From Deinococcus aestuarii (GTDB taxonomy: Bacteria > Deinococcota > Deinococci > Deinococcales > Deinococcaceae), in contig NZ_JAHKSN010000025.1 in the NCBI RefSeq assembly GCF_018863415.1, positions 15,278 to 79,277 of the forward strand: a stretch of DNA of 64,000 bases. Direction: 5' to 3'. A program made the translations under genes and the position numbers. The notes below the pieces were generated by a model, which did no database searches, had not been told where the DNA came from, and saw nothing but the letters and a program-made list of their open reading frames with translations. Below are positions 41,956-57,390 of the stretch, one piece after another. The first letter of the stretch is position 1, and each line of letters opens with the position of its first letter.

Positions 41956-42136
41956 GGCTTTTCCTCCGTGGTCACCGCCGGGGTGGTGGGTCCGGTCACT
42001 AGAGCAGGGTCCGCCGGGAGCGGGCGTGAACCCCGGATTCACGCCCCGGCGCATGTTCTGACAGCAGTGCCCCAAACACCTCAAGGAAGGCGCAAGTGCA
42101 CCGGACGCGGGGCGGCGGGGTGGCTAGAATCCCCGC

Positions 42137-42937
42137 ATGTCGGACTTCGGGCTGGTGCTGGGGGGCGGGGGCGCGCGGGGCCTCGCCCACATCGGGGTCT
42201 GGCGGGTGCTGGAGGAAGAAGGCCTGCGCCCGAGGGTCCTCGCGGGCACGAGCATCGGCGGGCTGGTCGCGGCCTTCATCGCGGCCGGGTTTTCCGCGGA
42301 AGACCTCACGCGCGTGTCGGGGGCCGTGTCGTGGCGGCGACTGCTCGACTGGCGGCTGGGGCGCGGCCTGCTGAACGCGGCGGCCTTCGAGACGTGGCTG
42401 GGGGCGAACCTGCCCGCCACCTTCGAGGAACTGCGCACGCCGCTGGCCGTCACCGCGACGGACGTGCTCACCGGGCGGCAGGTCTACCTGTCGAGCGGCC
42501 CGCTCTTCCCGGCGCTGCGGGCCACGACCGCCTACCCCGGCGCCATCGACCCCGTGCCCCAGGGGGACATGCTGCTCGCGGACGGCGGGGTCCTCAATCA
42601 GGTGCCCGTGGACGCGGCGCTTTTCCTGGGGGTTCACCGGGTGGTGGCGGTGGACGTGACGGCACCCGGCCTCCTCGAACTGCCCGCCCGGCGGCGGCTA
42701 TGGCGGCGGGAGGCGGAGGCGCACCTGGGTCCCGTGCAGGCGCTCAGGCGGGCCGCCGACATCATGCAGGCGCAGCTCACCGACGCGCGGCTGAGCCTCT
42801 ACCGCCCCGACGTGCTGCTGCGGCCCGCCGTGGTGGGGGTGGACCTCCAGAGCTTTCACCGGGCCACGCAGGCGATTCAGGCGGGCGAGGAGGCGGCGCG
42901 GGCCGAGTTGCCCCGGCTGCGGGCGCTGGCCTCCTGA
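42137..42937 (+). CDS. Patatin-like phospholipase
   Basis: This is a 266-residue RssA-type patatin. The oxyanion loop GGGGARG is at 9-15, nucleophile Ser39 lies in GTSIGG, and the catalytic Asp is near 149 in LADGG, completing the Ser-Asp dyad. There is no signal peptide. ATG 42137 has TAGAAT (42,125-42,130) exactly 6 bases upstream. Confidence 0.93.
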   Translation: MSDFGLVLGGGGARGLAHIGVWRVLEEEGLRPRVLAGTSIGGLVAAFIAAGFSAEDLTRVSGAVSWRRLLDWRLGRGLLNAAAFETWLGANLPATFEELRTPLAVTATDVLTGRQVYLSSGPLFPALRATTAYPGAIDPVPQGDMLLADGGVLNQVPVDAALFLGVHRVVAVDVTAPGLLELPARRRLWRREAEAHLGPVQALRRAADIMQAQLTDARLSLYRPDVLLRPAVVGVDLQSFHRATQAIQAGEEAARAELPRLRALAS

Positions 42938-43039
42938 CCGTGCCTGCTTCCTGGGGCCTTCCCACCCGGGGGGACCTTTCGCCGTGCGGGCGGGGGCCAG
43001 GGTCCGCTATGCTGCGCCGGGACAACCCAAGGGAGCCGC

Positions 43040-43828
<789 letters not shown>

Positions 43829-43854
43829 CCGGGACGAGCGTCGGGAAGGCGGGA

Positions 43855-43883
43855 AGCGTCGGCGGAGGTCGGCGCTCTTTTTT
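43855..43883 (+). terminator. Intrinsic terminator after lepB
   Basis: Arms AGCGTCGGC (43,855-43,863) and GTCGGCGCT (43,868-43,876) pair with two wobbles around GGAG and are followed by CTTTTTT. It is the best rho-independent terminator in the window. Confidence 0.75.
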
Positions 43884-44018
43884 GCCTCTCTCCTCGGAGA
43901 GCTGCGGAGCAGAGGGAGAAGCGTCAGCGTTCCCCAGCGCCCCTCCCGGCCCGACGGCACCAAACGGCGAGGGGGCGCCCGGCAACCCGCCGACCCGCCC
44001 CCGAACACCTCCCGCGGC

Positions 44019-44345
<327 letters not shown>

Positions 44346-44350
44346 AGAGG

Positions 44351-44574
<224 letters not shown>

Positions 44575-44575
<1 letters not shown>

Positions 44576-45096
44576 TATGCGCCCCCCTCCGTCCCGGTCG
44601 CCGCCGACTTCCCCACGCCGAGGCGCGTGCCGGGGGCCGTCTCCGCCCGGGTGCCCAGGTGCCGCACCGCGTACCGCCCGGTGACGTGCGCCGCTTCCTC
44701 CCCGGCGGCGGCCTCCAGCGCGGGCGTCACGGGAAAATGCACCTCGTACACGGCGGTGTCGTAGGCGCTCTTCACCGTGGCGTGGAGGAGGCCCGCCGCC
44801 GTCTCCGCGGGCGCGTCCGGGGCGAGCAGGACCGTCCGCACGAGCACGATGGGCCGGTCTCCCTGCCACACGTGCTGGGCGAAGATGGCGCCCACGAGGC
44901 CGCCCGCGTCGTCCTGGGCCACGAAGGAATGTTCGCTGCGCTCGTAGAACTTCAGGGCGGGGAGGCTGGTGCTCAGGCGGCCCTCACGCTCGCGGGCGGG
45001 CAAGGTGTCGAAGGCGGGGTCGGCGTGACGCTGGGCAGCGAGGTCGAGGGCCGCCAGGGCGTCGTAGTCGGGTTCGGCGAAGGTCCGGTAACGCAT
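44575..45096 (-). CDS. DUF1999 protein, GNAT acetyltransferase fold
   Basis: The 173-residue protein closely resembles the DUF1999 family known from Thermus and Deinococcus. Hallmarks are [40 protein letters not shown] and [19 protein letters not shown]. The fold is GNAT-like, but the acetyl-CoA loop is not obvious. TAGCCT (45,108-45,103) stands exactly 6 bases before ATG 45096, so it has its own leaderless promoter downstream of the kinase gene. Confidence 0.82.
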
Positions 45097-45105
45097 GGGG
45101 GCAGG

Positions 45106-45989
45106 CTAGCGCGTGCCCGTCAGGATGGCCCCGATCTCGGCGAGGCTCGGCATCGCGTCCTGCGCCCCCGAGCGGGTGCAGGCCAGGGCGGCGGCGACGG
45201 TGGCGGCGCGGAGGGCCTCGGGGAGGGGCCGACCGGACGAGCGCCACGCGACGAGCACCCCGCAGAAGGTGTCGCCCGCGCCCGTCGTGTCCACGGGGGC
45301 CACGGGATGGGCGGGCAGGCGATGGGTCGCCTCCGGGGTGACGGTCAAGCTCCCCTCCCCCCCGAGCGTGACGGTGACGGTCTGCGGCCCACGTCTGAGA
45401 AGCGAGCGGGCGGCCTCCTCCCCCGCCCCGCCTGCCAGCACCGCGACTTCGTGCTCGTTCACGATCAGGTGCCCGGTATGGGCGAGGAGGTCGGGGTCGG
45501 GGTCGCGGGCGGGCGCGGCGTTGAGCACGACGGTCAGACCGGCGGCGTGGGCGCGGCGGGCGGCCCCGCGGGTGACCTCGGGCGGCAGCTCCCCTTGCAG
45601 GAGGAGGTGGGTGAAGCTCCCCCACCCCTCCGGCAGGTGGCTGGGCGTGACATGCGCGTTTGCCCCACTCGCCACCGTGATCGCGTTCTCGCCCTCCGGG
45701 GAGACCGTGATCAGGGCGAGGCCGGTGGGGGCGTCCACGGTGTGCAGGTGGCCCAGGTCCACCCCCGCCCGGGTGAGCCCCCGCAGGGCCGCCTCCCGGA
45801 AAGCGTCCCGCCCGACCGCGCCGCAGAGGGCCACCCGCGCCCCGGCCAGCGCGGCGGCGACCGCCTGATTCGCCCCCTTGCCGCCGGGAGACACGGTGGC
45901 GTCCCCGCCGAGCACCGTCTCGCCGGGGGCCGGGATACGCTCTGCCCTTACCGTCAGGTCCGCGTTCACGCTCCCCACGACGAGGACGC

Positions 45990-45993
<4 letters not shown>
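45106..45993 (-). CDS. rbsK: Ribokinase (PfkB family)
   Basis: The 295-residue sugar kinase begins VLVVGSVNADLTVRAERIPAPGET and has SPGGKGANQAVAAA (PfkB signature 1) and DTTGAGDTFCGVL with the catalytic Asp (signature 2). GTG 45993 overlaps the deaminase stop as GTGA. It phosphorylates ribose or a nucleoside-derived sugar. The coupling to a nucleobase/nucleoside deaminase suggests nucleoside salvage. Confidence 0.93.
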
Positions 45994-46538
<545 letters not shown>

Positions 46539-46642
46539 GGGGCCCATCTTGCACGACCCCCGCGCCCGTCTCCGTGGGGTCGGGGACAGCCCCGGGAGAC
46601 TTTGTGTACCGGCCCCTTCCCGGGGACACCCGCTGGGGGAGT

Positions 46643-46670
46643 GCAAAAGCCGGGCTTTTTTGCTTATACT
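46643..46670 (+). promoter_or_regulatory. Hairpin and -10 element upstream of the acyl-CoA ligase
   Basis: GCAAAAGCC (46,643-46,651) and GGCTTTTTTGC (46,653-46,663) form a hairpin ending in T6. TATACT (46,665-46,670) follows directly and may be the -10 for the ligase gene, whose AAGGAG site is at about 46,724-46,729. Confidence 0.5.
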
Positions 46671-46742
46671 GAGTCCAATCTTCCTTCCCTCTCGCACGCC
46701 CGGGGCGGCCCAGGCGTGGTCCCAAGGAGTGTGCCTCACCGT

Positions 46743-48452
<1,710 letters not shown>

Positions 48453-48532
48453 GCCCGCCCACCGCTCTCCGGCGGAGCCCCCGACGCGGTGCGGATAAGG
48501 AGAATGTGAGCCCCTGGCCCGACACGTGCTAC

Positions 48533-48554
48533 GGTTGACCGATCACGGTCAACC
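48533..48554. promoter_or_regulatory. 8-bp dyad upstream of the first tandem lipoprotein
   Basis: GGTTGACC (48,533-48,540) and GGTCAACC (48,547-48,554) are exact reverse complements 6 bases apart, with an overlapping GATCA/TGATC pair. It looks like a repressor or activator site for the gene at 48,612. Confidence 0.5.
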
Positions 48555-48611
48555 TGATCACGCGGGGGCGTGTCCCGGACGCGTGCGGCCCGTGGCGACC
48601 AGGGGGAGAAG

Positions 48612-50312
48612 ATGACCGAACACAAGGGACGCGGGTTGAGGAGGGGACCAACTCGGCAGGGTCGGCGCGCCGGGCTGCTGCTGGCGCTGAGCCTGGGGCT
48701 GATCGGCTGTAGCCGGACCGCCTCGCCTCCGGTCGTCGCCGCGGGAGGCCGGGTGCAGATGGAGGCCGAGGCGGGCACCGTGCGAGCCCGCCTGACTTCC
48801 CAGGCCCTCGCCGACCCCACTCGGGGCGGGCGGGTGATCAACGACCCGGGCGCGAGCGGAGGCCAGGCCGTCGCCCTGCTGGGCACCAACGACAACATCG
48901 AGTTCGTCGTGCCCCCCACCCTCCCAGCGGGACGCTACGCCGTTTCGGTGCGGGGCCGGGGCGACGAGTATCAGGGCTGGCCCACCGTGGACCTGAACGA
49001 CGTGGCGCAACGGTGGATGGCCGAGGTGCCCCTCAGTTCGGCGACCTACGAGACGCGTCCTTTCGGTGAGTTCGACCTGACCCCGGGAGAGGTCCTCCAC
49101 CTGTCGTTCATCAACGACCTGTACGGGGGGCCGGGCCTGGACCGCAACGCCATCGTCGACTACCTCGTCATCGAGGCCGTTCAGGACACGTCGCCCGCCA
49201 ACCGCCCACCGGCCATCACCCTCCGGCCCCCCGACAACGGGGACCTCACCGGGGCGGACCGCGCGACCTTCGAGGACGAACACCACGTCACGCTGGAAGC
49301 CAACGTCTCGGACCCGGACGGCAGGGTGACCCGGGTCGAGTTCTTCCGGGAGGGCGTGAAGATCGGCGAGGACACCTCGGCCCCCTTCCGCCTCGTCCAG
49401 AGCCAGGAACGCGACCAACCCCTCGCCGGTCCGACCCCGGTCTCCTACTCGGCGCGGGCCACCGACGACCGTGGGGCCGTGACTACCTCGGCCCCCGTCC
49501 AGATCGTCGCGCGGACGCGGAGCTACGACCCGGCCAATCCTCTTCCCCTGCGCGCGATCAACTTCGGGGGCCCGGCGACGGCGGTGAACAAGTTCGGCTG
49601 TCCCTTTTGCCTGAACGGGGTATTCTTCGACGCGGGAGAGACCCGGGGCTGGACTACCAACGGCTCTGCCCAGACGGGGGACGCTCCCCTGGTCCCCGCC
49701 GCCCTGAGTGCGGAACGCGAGGAACTCGTCCGCAGCACCGTGTCGCGCCCGGGTGGCCTGGAGGTGGGCGTCTCCGTGCCCACCGGGACCTATGAGGTCT
49801 ACCTGTGGGTGCGGGCTGAGGGCCCGGCCCCCTATGAGGTCCAGATGGAAGGCCGGAGCGTTGCGCGCTTCGATCCGGGGGAAGTGGGCCGCTGGGACAA
49901 ACTCGGTCCCTTCCCGGTCGCGGTGCAAGACGGCGTACTCGACGTGTCGAGCACCGGCAGCGCCCCGGCGAGTTTTGCCGCCATCGAGGTGTGGCGCGTG
50001 AGGCAGCCCGGCGAGACGCCGCCGACCGTCGCCTTCGACCCCATGCCCGAGGCCACCCCCTATCCCGGCAGCGCCCTGCCGCTAAGCGTGACGGCCTCCT
50101 CCCCGAATGGGACCGTCGAGAAGGTCGAGCTTTACGCCAAGGGCCCGTCCCCGTCCAGCCGCGCTCTGAAGCTCGGGGAGGACGCAAGTGCTCCTTTCGG
50201 GCTTGTGTGGCAAGAGGCCCCCGCCGGGTACTACAGCCTGATTGCACGCGCGACCGACAGCGCGGGCCTCTCCGCGACGACAGAGACGAAAGTGATCATC
50301 CAGGCTCCGTAA
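48612..50312 (+). CDS. Tandem lipoprotein 1 with CBM-like, Ig-like and malectin-like domains
   Basis: The 566-residue protein has a lipobox GLIGC (Cys33). Residues about 45-190 resemble calcium-dependent sugar-binding modules (CBM36/60 type): the end of the domain reads FINDLYGGPGLDRNAIVDYLVIE, with the Asn, Asp and Asn expected to bind calcium. An Ig-like domain follows (VTLEANVSDPDGRVTRVEFFREG). A malectin-like domain (RAINFGGPA to FAAIEVWR, with YEVQMEGRSVARFDPGE) and a last Ig-like domain complete it. Relative to its paralogues it has an extra FGCPFCLNG insert with a CXXC pair. An AGGGGGAGAAG site supports ATG 48612. It is probably a surface polysaccharide-binding protein. Confidence 0.8.
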   Translation: MTEHKGRGLRRGPTRQGRRAGLLLALSLGLIGCSRTASPPVVAAGGRVQMEAEAGTVRARLTSQALADPTRGGRVINDPGASGGQAVALLGTNDNIEFVVPPTLPAGRYAVSVRGRGDEYQGWPTVDLNDVAQRWMAEVPLSSATYETRPFGEFDLTPGEVLHLSFINDLYGGPGLDRNAIVDYLVIEAVQDTSPANRPPAITLRPPDNGDLTGADRATFEDEHHVTLEANVSDPDGRVTRVEFFREGVKIGEDTSAPFRLVQSQERDQPLAGPTPVSYSARATDDRGAVTTSAPVQIVARTRSYDPANPLPLRAINFGGPATAVNKFGCPFCLNGVFFDAGETRGWTTNGSAQTGDAPLVPAALSAEREELVRSTVSRPGGLEVGVSVPTGTYEVYLWVRAEGPAPYEVQMEGRSVARFDPGEVGRWDKLGPFPVAVQDGVLDVSSTGSAPASFAAIEVWRVRQPGETPPTVAFDPMPEATPYPGSALPLSVTASSPNGTVEKVELYAKGPSPSSRALKLGEDASAPFGLVWQEAPAGYYSLIARATDSAGLSATTETKVIIQAP

Positions 50313-50321
50313 CACCACGAC

Positions 50322-50368
50322 ACCGGGAGCACTCCCGGTCGATGCGCCCCCACTTCAGGTGGGGGTTT
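50322..50368 (+). terminator. Two tandem hairpins after lipoprotein 1
   Basis: ACCGGGAG/CTCCCGGT (50,322-50,339) is followed by CCCCCAC/GTGGGGG (50,347-50,365) and TTT. The second hairpin is repeated in sequence after lipoprotein 3. Confidence 0.7.
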
Positions 50369-50433
50369 GCCACCCTTTCATCTTTCCTGAGCCCAGCGGG
50401 GGGATCACAGAATCCTGACCGGGGGGAGGGTGC

Positions 50434-50463
50434 TTGTGAGGTTTTCGACGGTTAGTGTAGGGT
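50434..50463 (+). promoter_or_regulatory. Promoter of lipoprotein 2
   Basis: TTGTGA (50,434-50,439), 18 bases, then TAGGGT (50,458-50,463). The same two hexamers at the same spacing precede lipoprotein 3 (52,538-52,567), and the flanking bases are partly conserved. Confidence 0.6.
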
Positions 50464-50542
50464 GAGGGCAGTTCCGCAAGTCATGAGTTCACGGTGGACG
50501 ACGTGGCGATTTGGCCGGTGTCCTGGGAACGAGGAGATGATG

Positions 50543-52261
50543 ATGATTGAGAAGAGACTGGGCACGGCGGAACCTTCCACACGTTCGTCGAGGTGGCGGC
50601 TGGAAGCGGGCTCCGCGCTGCTGCTGAGCCTGACGTTGATGAGCTGCGGCCAGCAGGAACTGACCCCGGCGCTGGCGGCCAGCAACCTGCAACTGGAAGC
50701 GGAGGCCGGAACGATCCAGGCTTTCACGACCCCGCAGACCGTCGCCGACCCGCGCAACGGTGGGCGCATCATCAACGACCCCGCCGCCTCCGGGGGCAAG
50801 GCCGTCATCCTGCTCGGCACCAACGACAACGTGCGCTTCGTCGTTCCCGGCAGCGTCAAGGCGGGCCGCTACACCGTCTCGGTCCGGGGCAAGGGCGAGA
50901 ACTACCAGGGCTGGCCCACCGTCGACCTCAACGACGAGCGGCAACGCCGGTTGGCAGTCGCCACGCTGGATTCGGCGACGTACGTGACGCGGAAGTTCGG
51001 GGAGTTCGATCTGAAGCCGGGGCAGGTGTTCAACCTGTCGTTCATCAACGACCTGTACGAGGGCCGGGGCAAGGACCGCAACGCCATCGTGGACTATCTC
51101 GTCATCGAGCCGGTCGGGACCACGCCCACCCCGCCCGCCAACCAGGCGCCGACCGTTACCCTCAGACCGCTGGACAACGGAGACTTGCCCACACCGGGAG
51201 TTCTCAAGTACAACCCGGGCCACAACGTCACGCTGGAGGCCACCGCGTCGGATCCTGACGGCTCCGTCGCCCGGGTCGAATTCTACCTGGGGTCCCAGAA
51301 GATCGGCGAGGACACGACGGCCCCGTACCGGTTCGTGTACAGCACCCAGGACTCCTTTGACGACGAGACGGAATACCCGGTCGTCTTCTCGGCCCGGGCC
51401 GTGGACAACTTGGGCGCGACCGCCAGCACGCAGACCTCGCAGACCAACGCGGTCCTCGGGGCAGATTTGGGCAACGACGGTCGGAGCATCACCTACCAGC
51501 CCCTGCGCGCGATCAACCTCGGCGGCCCGGCGGTCACCCAGGACCGGATCGTGTACGCGGCGGGCGGCGGGGGTGGGTTGACCTCGAACGGCACGGCGAA
51601 CGTGCTGCCTGCGGACCGGGCCCTGGTGCCGCCCGTGACCGACCCCGACCGGGAGGCCATCGTCCGGAGCGCCGTCTCGGGTGCGGGTCCCCTGGCGCTG
51701 GCGCTGCCCCTTCCGAACACCTCTTACAACGTCTACCTGTACGTGCACTCCGAAGACGCAACCCCCTATGAGGTGCAGATGGAGGGCCGGAGCGTTGCGC
51801 GCTTCGATCCGGGGGAGGCGGGCCGCTGGGACAAACTCGGTCCCTTCCCGGTCAGCGTGGGCGACGGCGTGTTGAACGTGGCGACGACCGGCACGGCCGC
51901 GGCGAGCTTCTCGGCCATCGAGGTCTGGCGGCGGCCCCAAGCGGGCGACACAGCGCCGACGGTGAGCTTCAACCCCGTGCCCAAATCCTTTCAGGCCGCG
52001 GGCCAGGACCTCCCGCTGTCCGTGGACGCCTCGGACGCCGACGGGATTGCGAAGGTCGAGTTCTATCTCGAATACGCTGGCAGCGGCTTCCAGTCCGACG
52101 CGCAGATCGTCAAGATCGGTGAGGCCACGACCGCTCCTTACAACGTCGTGTTGAAAAACCCTCCCTCTGGCCCTTACAACATCGTTGCCCAGGCCACCGA
52201 CAAGACCGGGTTGAGTACCCGGACCGGGGCCAGCGTCTTCTTCGCGCAGAGCAGCCCGTAA
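50543..52261 (+). CDS. Tandem lipoprotein 2 with CBM-like, Ig-like and malectin-like domains
   Basis: The 572-residue protein has a lipobox LMSC (Cys35) and the same domain order as lipoprotein 1. Of the three ATG codons at 50,537, 50,540 and 50,543, the last is best spaced from CGAGGAG. Its first domain (to about residue 208) differs from lipoprotein 3 at only 4 of about 157 residues. Part of its malectin-like domain is instead almost identical to lipoprotein 1 (91 bases, 4 mismatches). The CXXC insert of paralogue 1 is absent. It is likely exposed on the outer surface and carbohydrate-binding; no catalytic domain is seen. Confidence 0.8.
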   Translation: MIEKRLGTAEPSTRSSRWRLEAGSALLLSLTLMSCGQQELTPALAASNLQLEAEAGTIQAFTTPQTVADPRNGGRIINDPAASGGKAVILLGTNDNVRFVVPGSVKAGRYTVSVRGKGENYQGWPTVDLNDERQRRLAVATLDSATYVTRKFGEFDLKPGQVFNLSFINDLYEGRGKDRNAIVDYLVIEPVGTTPTPPANQAPTVTLRPLDNGDLPTPGVLKYNPGHNVTLEATASDPDGSVARVEFYLGSQKIGEDTTAPYRFVYSTQDSFDDETEYPVVFSARAVDNLGATASTQTSQTNAVLGADLGNDGRSITYQPLRAINLGGPAVTQDRIVYAAGGGGGLTSNGTANVLPADRALVPPVTDPDREAIVRSAVSGAGPLALALPLPNTSYNVYLYVHSEDATPYEVQMEGRSVARFDPGEAGRWDKLGPFPVSVGDGVLNVATTGTAAASFSAIEVWRRPQAGDTAPTVSFNPVPKSFQAAGQDLPLSVDASDADGIAKVEFYLEYAGSGFQSDAQIVKIGEATTAPYNVVLKNPPSGPYNIVAQATDKTGLSTRTGASVFFAQSSP

Positions 52262-52644
52262 GAGCGGAGGCTTGACACCTGCCCCTGCTGAACCGGCGAA
52301 AGACATCACCGGTCCAGCAGGGGCCTCAAGTTGAGAGGCGCCGTGTGCGGGGACCCCGCAGGCAGTTTCTCACTTTCATTGACGCGCCTCAAAGGGCACG
52401 CCGGGCTCGCTCTCGCTCTCCCTCAAAAGTTCTTCCAGGATCAGCCGTTCTCGGTCAATCCGTCTCCCCAGCCCCATACCACGTGGGGGATTGGCCTGTG
52501 CTTGCGAGGCAGTCCAACTTTCATGAAGGCACCATTATTGTGAAGTTTTTCTCTCTCAGGATAGGGTGAGTTCAGTTCCACAAAAGATGAGACGAGGAGG
52601 AGCCACTGGTTCCCCTACCCTGTGGGACGAAAAAGGGAAAGACG
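52262..52644 (+). other. 383-base intergenic region: hairpin plus promoter of lipoprotein 3
   Basis: A long hairpin GCCCCTGCTG/CAGCAGGGGC (52,281-52,290 and 52,315-52,324), with an inner ACCGG/CCGGT pair, follows lipoprotein 2; it lacks a T run. TTGTGA-N18-TAGGGT (52,538-52,567) is the promoter shared with lipoprotein 2 and predicts a leader of about 70 bases. Between them I see no gene. Confidence 0.6.
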
Positions 52645-54369
52645 ATGACTTACACGAGACTTAACCAGAGGGCGAATCTTTCCGGAGCTCGAATGAGGCG
52701 TCACGCCGGGTTGGTGCTGCTGAGCCTGACGCTGGCGGCGTGCAGTCAGCAGGCCAACACGCCGACGGCCACCAGCGACTTGCAGTGGGAAGCGGAGGCG
52801 GGCACCATCCAGGCTTTCACGACGCCGCAGACGGTCGCCGACCCCCGCAACGGGGGCCGCATCATCAACGACCCCGCCGCCTCCGGGGGCAAGGCCGTCA
52901 TCCTGCTCGGCACCAACGACAACGTGCGCTTCGTCGTTCCCGGCAGCGTCAAGGCCGGCCGCTACACCGTCTCGGTCCGGGGCAAGGGCGAGGCGTACAA
53001 AGGCTGGCCTACCGTCGACCTCAACGACGAGCGGCAACGCCGGCTGGCAGTCGCCACGCTGGATTCGGCGACGTATGTGACGCGGAAGTTCGGGGAGTTC
53101 GATCTGAAGCCGGGGCAGGTGTTCAACCTGTCGTTCATCAACGACCTGTACGAGGGCCGGGGCAAGGACCGCAACGCCGTCGTGGACTACCTCGTCATCG
53201 AGCCCGTCGGGACGACGCCCACCCCGCCCGCCAACCAGGCGCCGACCGTTACGCTGAGCGTCGAGAACGGAGTTCTACCTGCGTTTGAGTCCGATACCTC
53301 CGGCATCGAGAGTTTCGCGGACGATAACAACATCATCTTGAACGCTGGCGCTTCCGACCCAGACGGCAAGATAGTGAAGGTTGAATTTTACGCCGACGGC
53401 ACCAAAATCGGCGAGGACATGACCGCGCCCTACAGCCTCGTGCTTGCACGCGAAGGCGATGTGGATACCACCTTCGCCACAAACTTCACGGCCCGGGCCA
53501 TTGACCACCAAGGGGCGGCGACCACTTCCGATCCGCGTTTGACGGTCTCCTACTCCGGCAACTCCACCATCTCGGTGTCCCGCGCGATCAATTTCGGCGG
53601 GCCGGACGTGCAGATTCAGAGTTACGAGCCGCTGTTCCTCGGCCCAAATTTCTCGGCGGGCGAGGGGGCGGGGATCACGACGAACGGCACCTCCACCGTC
53701 TTGCCCACCAGCGCGCCGCTCTCGCCCACTCCCGAGCCCGACCGCGAGGCCCTGGTCCGCAGCGCCCTGTCACGTCAGGGGGGGCTGGAGGTCAACGTGC
53801 CGCTGCCCAACGCCTCTTACGAGATCTACCTGTGGGTCCGCGCGGAGGACGCGACCGCCTACGACATCCGGATGGAAGGGCAGACCGTCGGGCGGTTCGA
53901 TCCCGGCGCGGCGGGCCAGTGGAAGCGGCTCGGGCCCATCAATCTCAGCGTGGGTGACGGCGTGCTGAACGTGGCGAGCACGGGGACGGCCACAGCTAAT
54001 TTCTCGGCCATCGAGGTGTACCGCAGGCCACAGGCGGGGGACACGATCCCCACGGTGACCCTGACCCTCCCAGCCTCCTCCTCTTTCGTGACCCCGGTCC
54101 CCGCAGGTCAGCCGCTGACCCTGGCGGCGGAATCTTCGGACCCGGACGGCATCGCGCGGGTCGAATTCTTCGCCTTTCCCTACGGCGGCGGTACCCCGGT
54201 TCAAAAGATCGGCGAGGCCACGAGCGCGCCCTATACCGTCGTCTGGCGGAACACCCCGACCAGCGGCCTCTACAACATCCTGGTCGTCGCTACCGACAAC
54301 GCTGGTGTTTCCTCCAGGCAAGGGAACCCCACGCGGGGAGGCGTGACCGTCGCCTTCTCTTCTCCGTAA
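52645..54369 (+). CDS. Tandem lipoprotein 3 with CBM-like, Ig-like and malectin-like domains
   Basis: The 574-residue protein has a lipobox LAAC (Cys33). The calcium-type sugar-binding module ends FINDLYEGRGKDRNAVVDYLVIE. An Ig-like domain (ILNAGASDPDGKIVKVEFYADGTKIGED), a malectin-like domain (RAINFGGPDVQ to FSAIEVYR) and a terminal Ig-like domain follow. After about residue 205 it diverges strongly from paralogue 2, whereas before that the two are almost identical over 471 gap-free bases (50,695-51,165 against 52,788-53,258). That points to recent gene conversion. A terminator follows at 54,417. Confidence 0.8.
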   Translation: MTYTRLNQRANLSGARMRRHAGLVLLSLTLAACSQQANTPTATSDLQWEAEAGTIQAFTTPQTVADPRNGGRIINDPAASGGKAVILLGTNDNVRFVVPGSVKAGRYTVSVRGKGEAYKGWPTVDLNDERQRRLAVATLDSATYVTRKFGEFDLKPGQVFNLSFINDLYEGRGKDRNAVVDYLVIEPVGTTPTPPANQAPTVTLSVENGVLPAFESDTSGIESFADDNNIILNAGASDPDGKIVKVEFYADGTKIGEDMTAPYSLVLAREGDVDTTFATNFTARAIDHQGAATTSDPRLTVSYSGNSTISVSRAINFGGPDVQIQSYEPLFLGPNFSAGEGAGITTNGTSTVLPTSAPLSPTPEPDREALVRSALSRQGGLEVNVPLPNASYEIYLWVRAEDATAYDIRMEGQTVGRFDPGAAGQWKRLGPINLSVGDGVLNVASTGTATANFSAIEVYRRPQAGDTIPTVTLTLPASSSFVTPVPAGQPLTLAAESSDPDGIARVEFFAFPYGGGTPVQKIGEATSAPYTVVWRNTPTSGLYNILVVATDNAGVSSRQGNPTRGGVTVAFSSP

Positions 54370-54416
54370 ACAGTTCTTATTGTCCCCCAGAGCTGGCCTT
54401 TTTCTTCCGTTCACGG

Positions 54417-54440
54417 CCCCCACCCCGCGTGGGGGTCTTC
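54417..54440 (+). terminator. Terminator after lipoprotein 3
   Basis: CCCCCAC (54,417-54,423) pairs with GTGGGGG (54,429-54,435) and is followed by TCTTC and a pyrimidine tract. The same stem follows lipoprotein 1. Confidence 0.65.
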
Positions 54441-54505
54441 CCTTTCCTGCCCTTCCTGCCCGGGGGCACAGACGCCCTCACCCCCCGCTGCCCTATCATG
54501 GAGGG

Positions 54506-54902
<397 letters not shown>

Positions 54903-54912
54903 GAGAAGTCAC

Positions 54913-57288
<2,376 letters not shown>

Positions 57289-57304
57289 GGACGAGACGGA
57301 GAGG

Positions 57305-57331
57305 AGGCTCCCCCGAGTGCGGCGGGAGCCT
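57305..57331 (+). terminator. Terminator hairpin after the PBP gene
   Basis: AGGCTCCC (57,305-57,312) and GGGAGCCT (57,324-57,331) are perfect arms, followed by TCTGCC. It is a probable terminator without a strong T run. Confidence 0.6.
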
Positions 57332-57390
57332 TCTGCCTTCTCACGCCCCTGTCACGCGGCGGTGAGGCCTGGGGCGGCATGATGCGGCCC

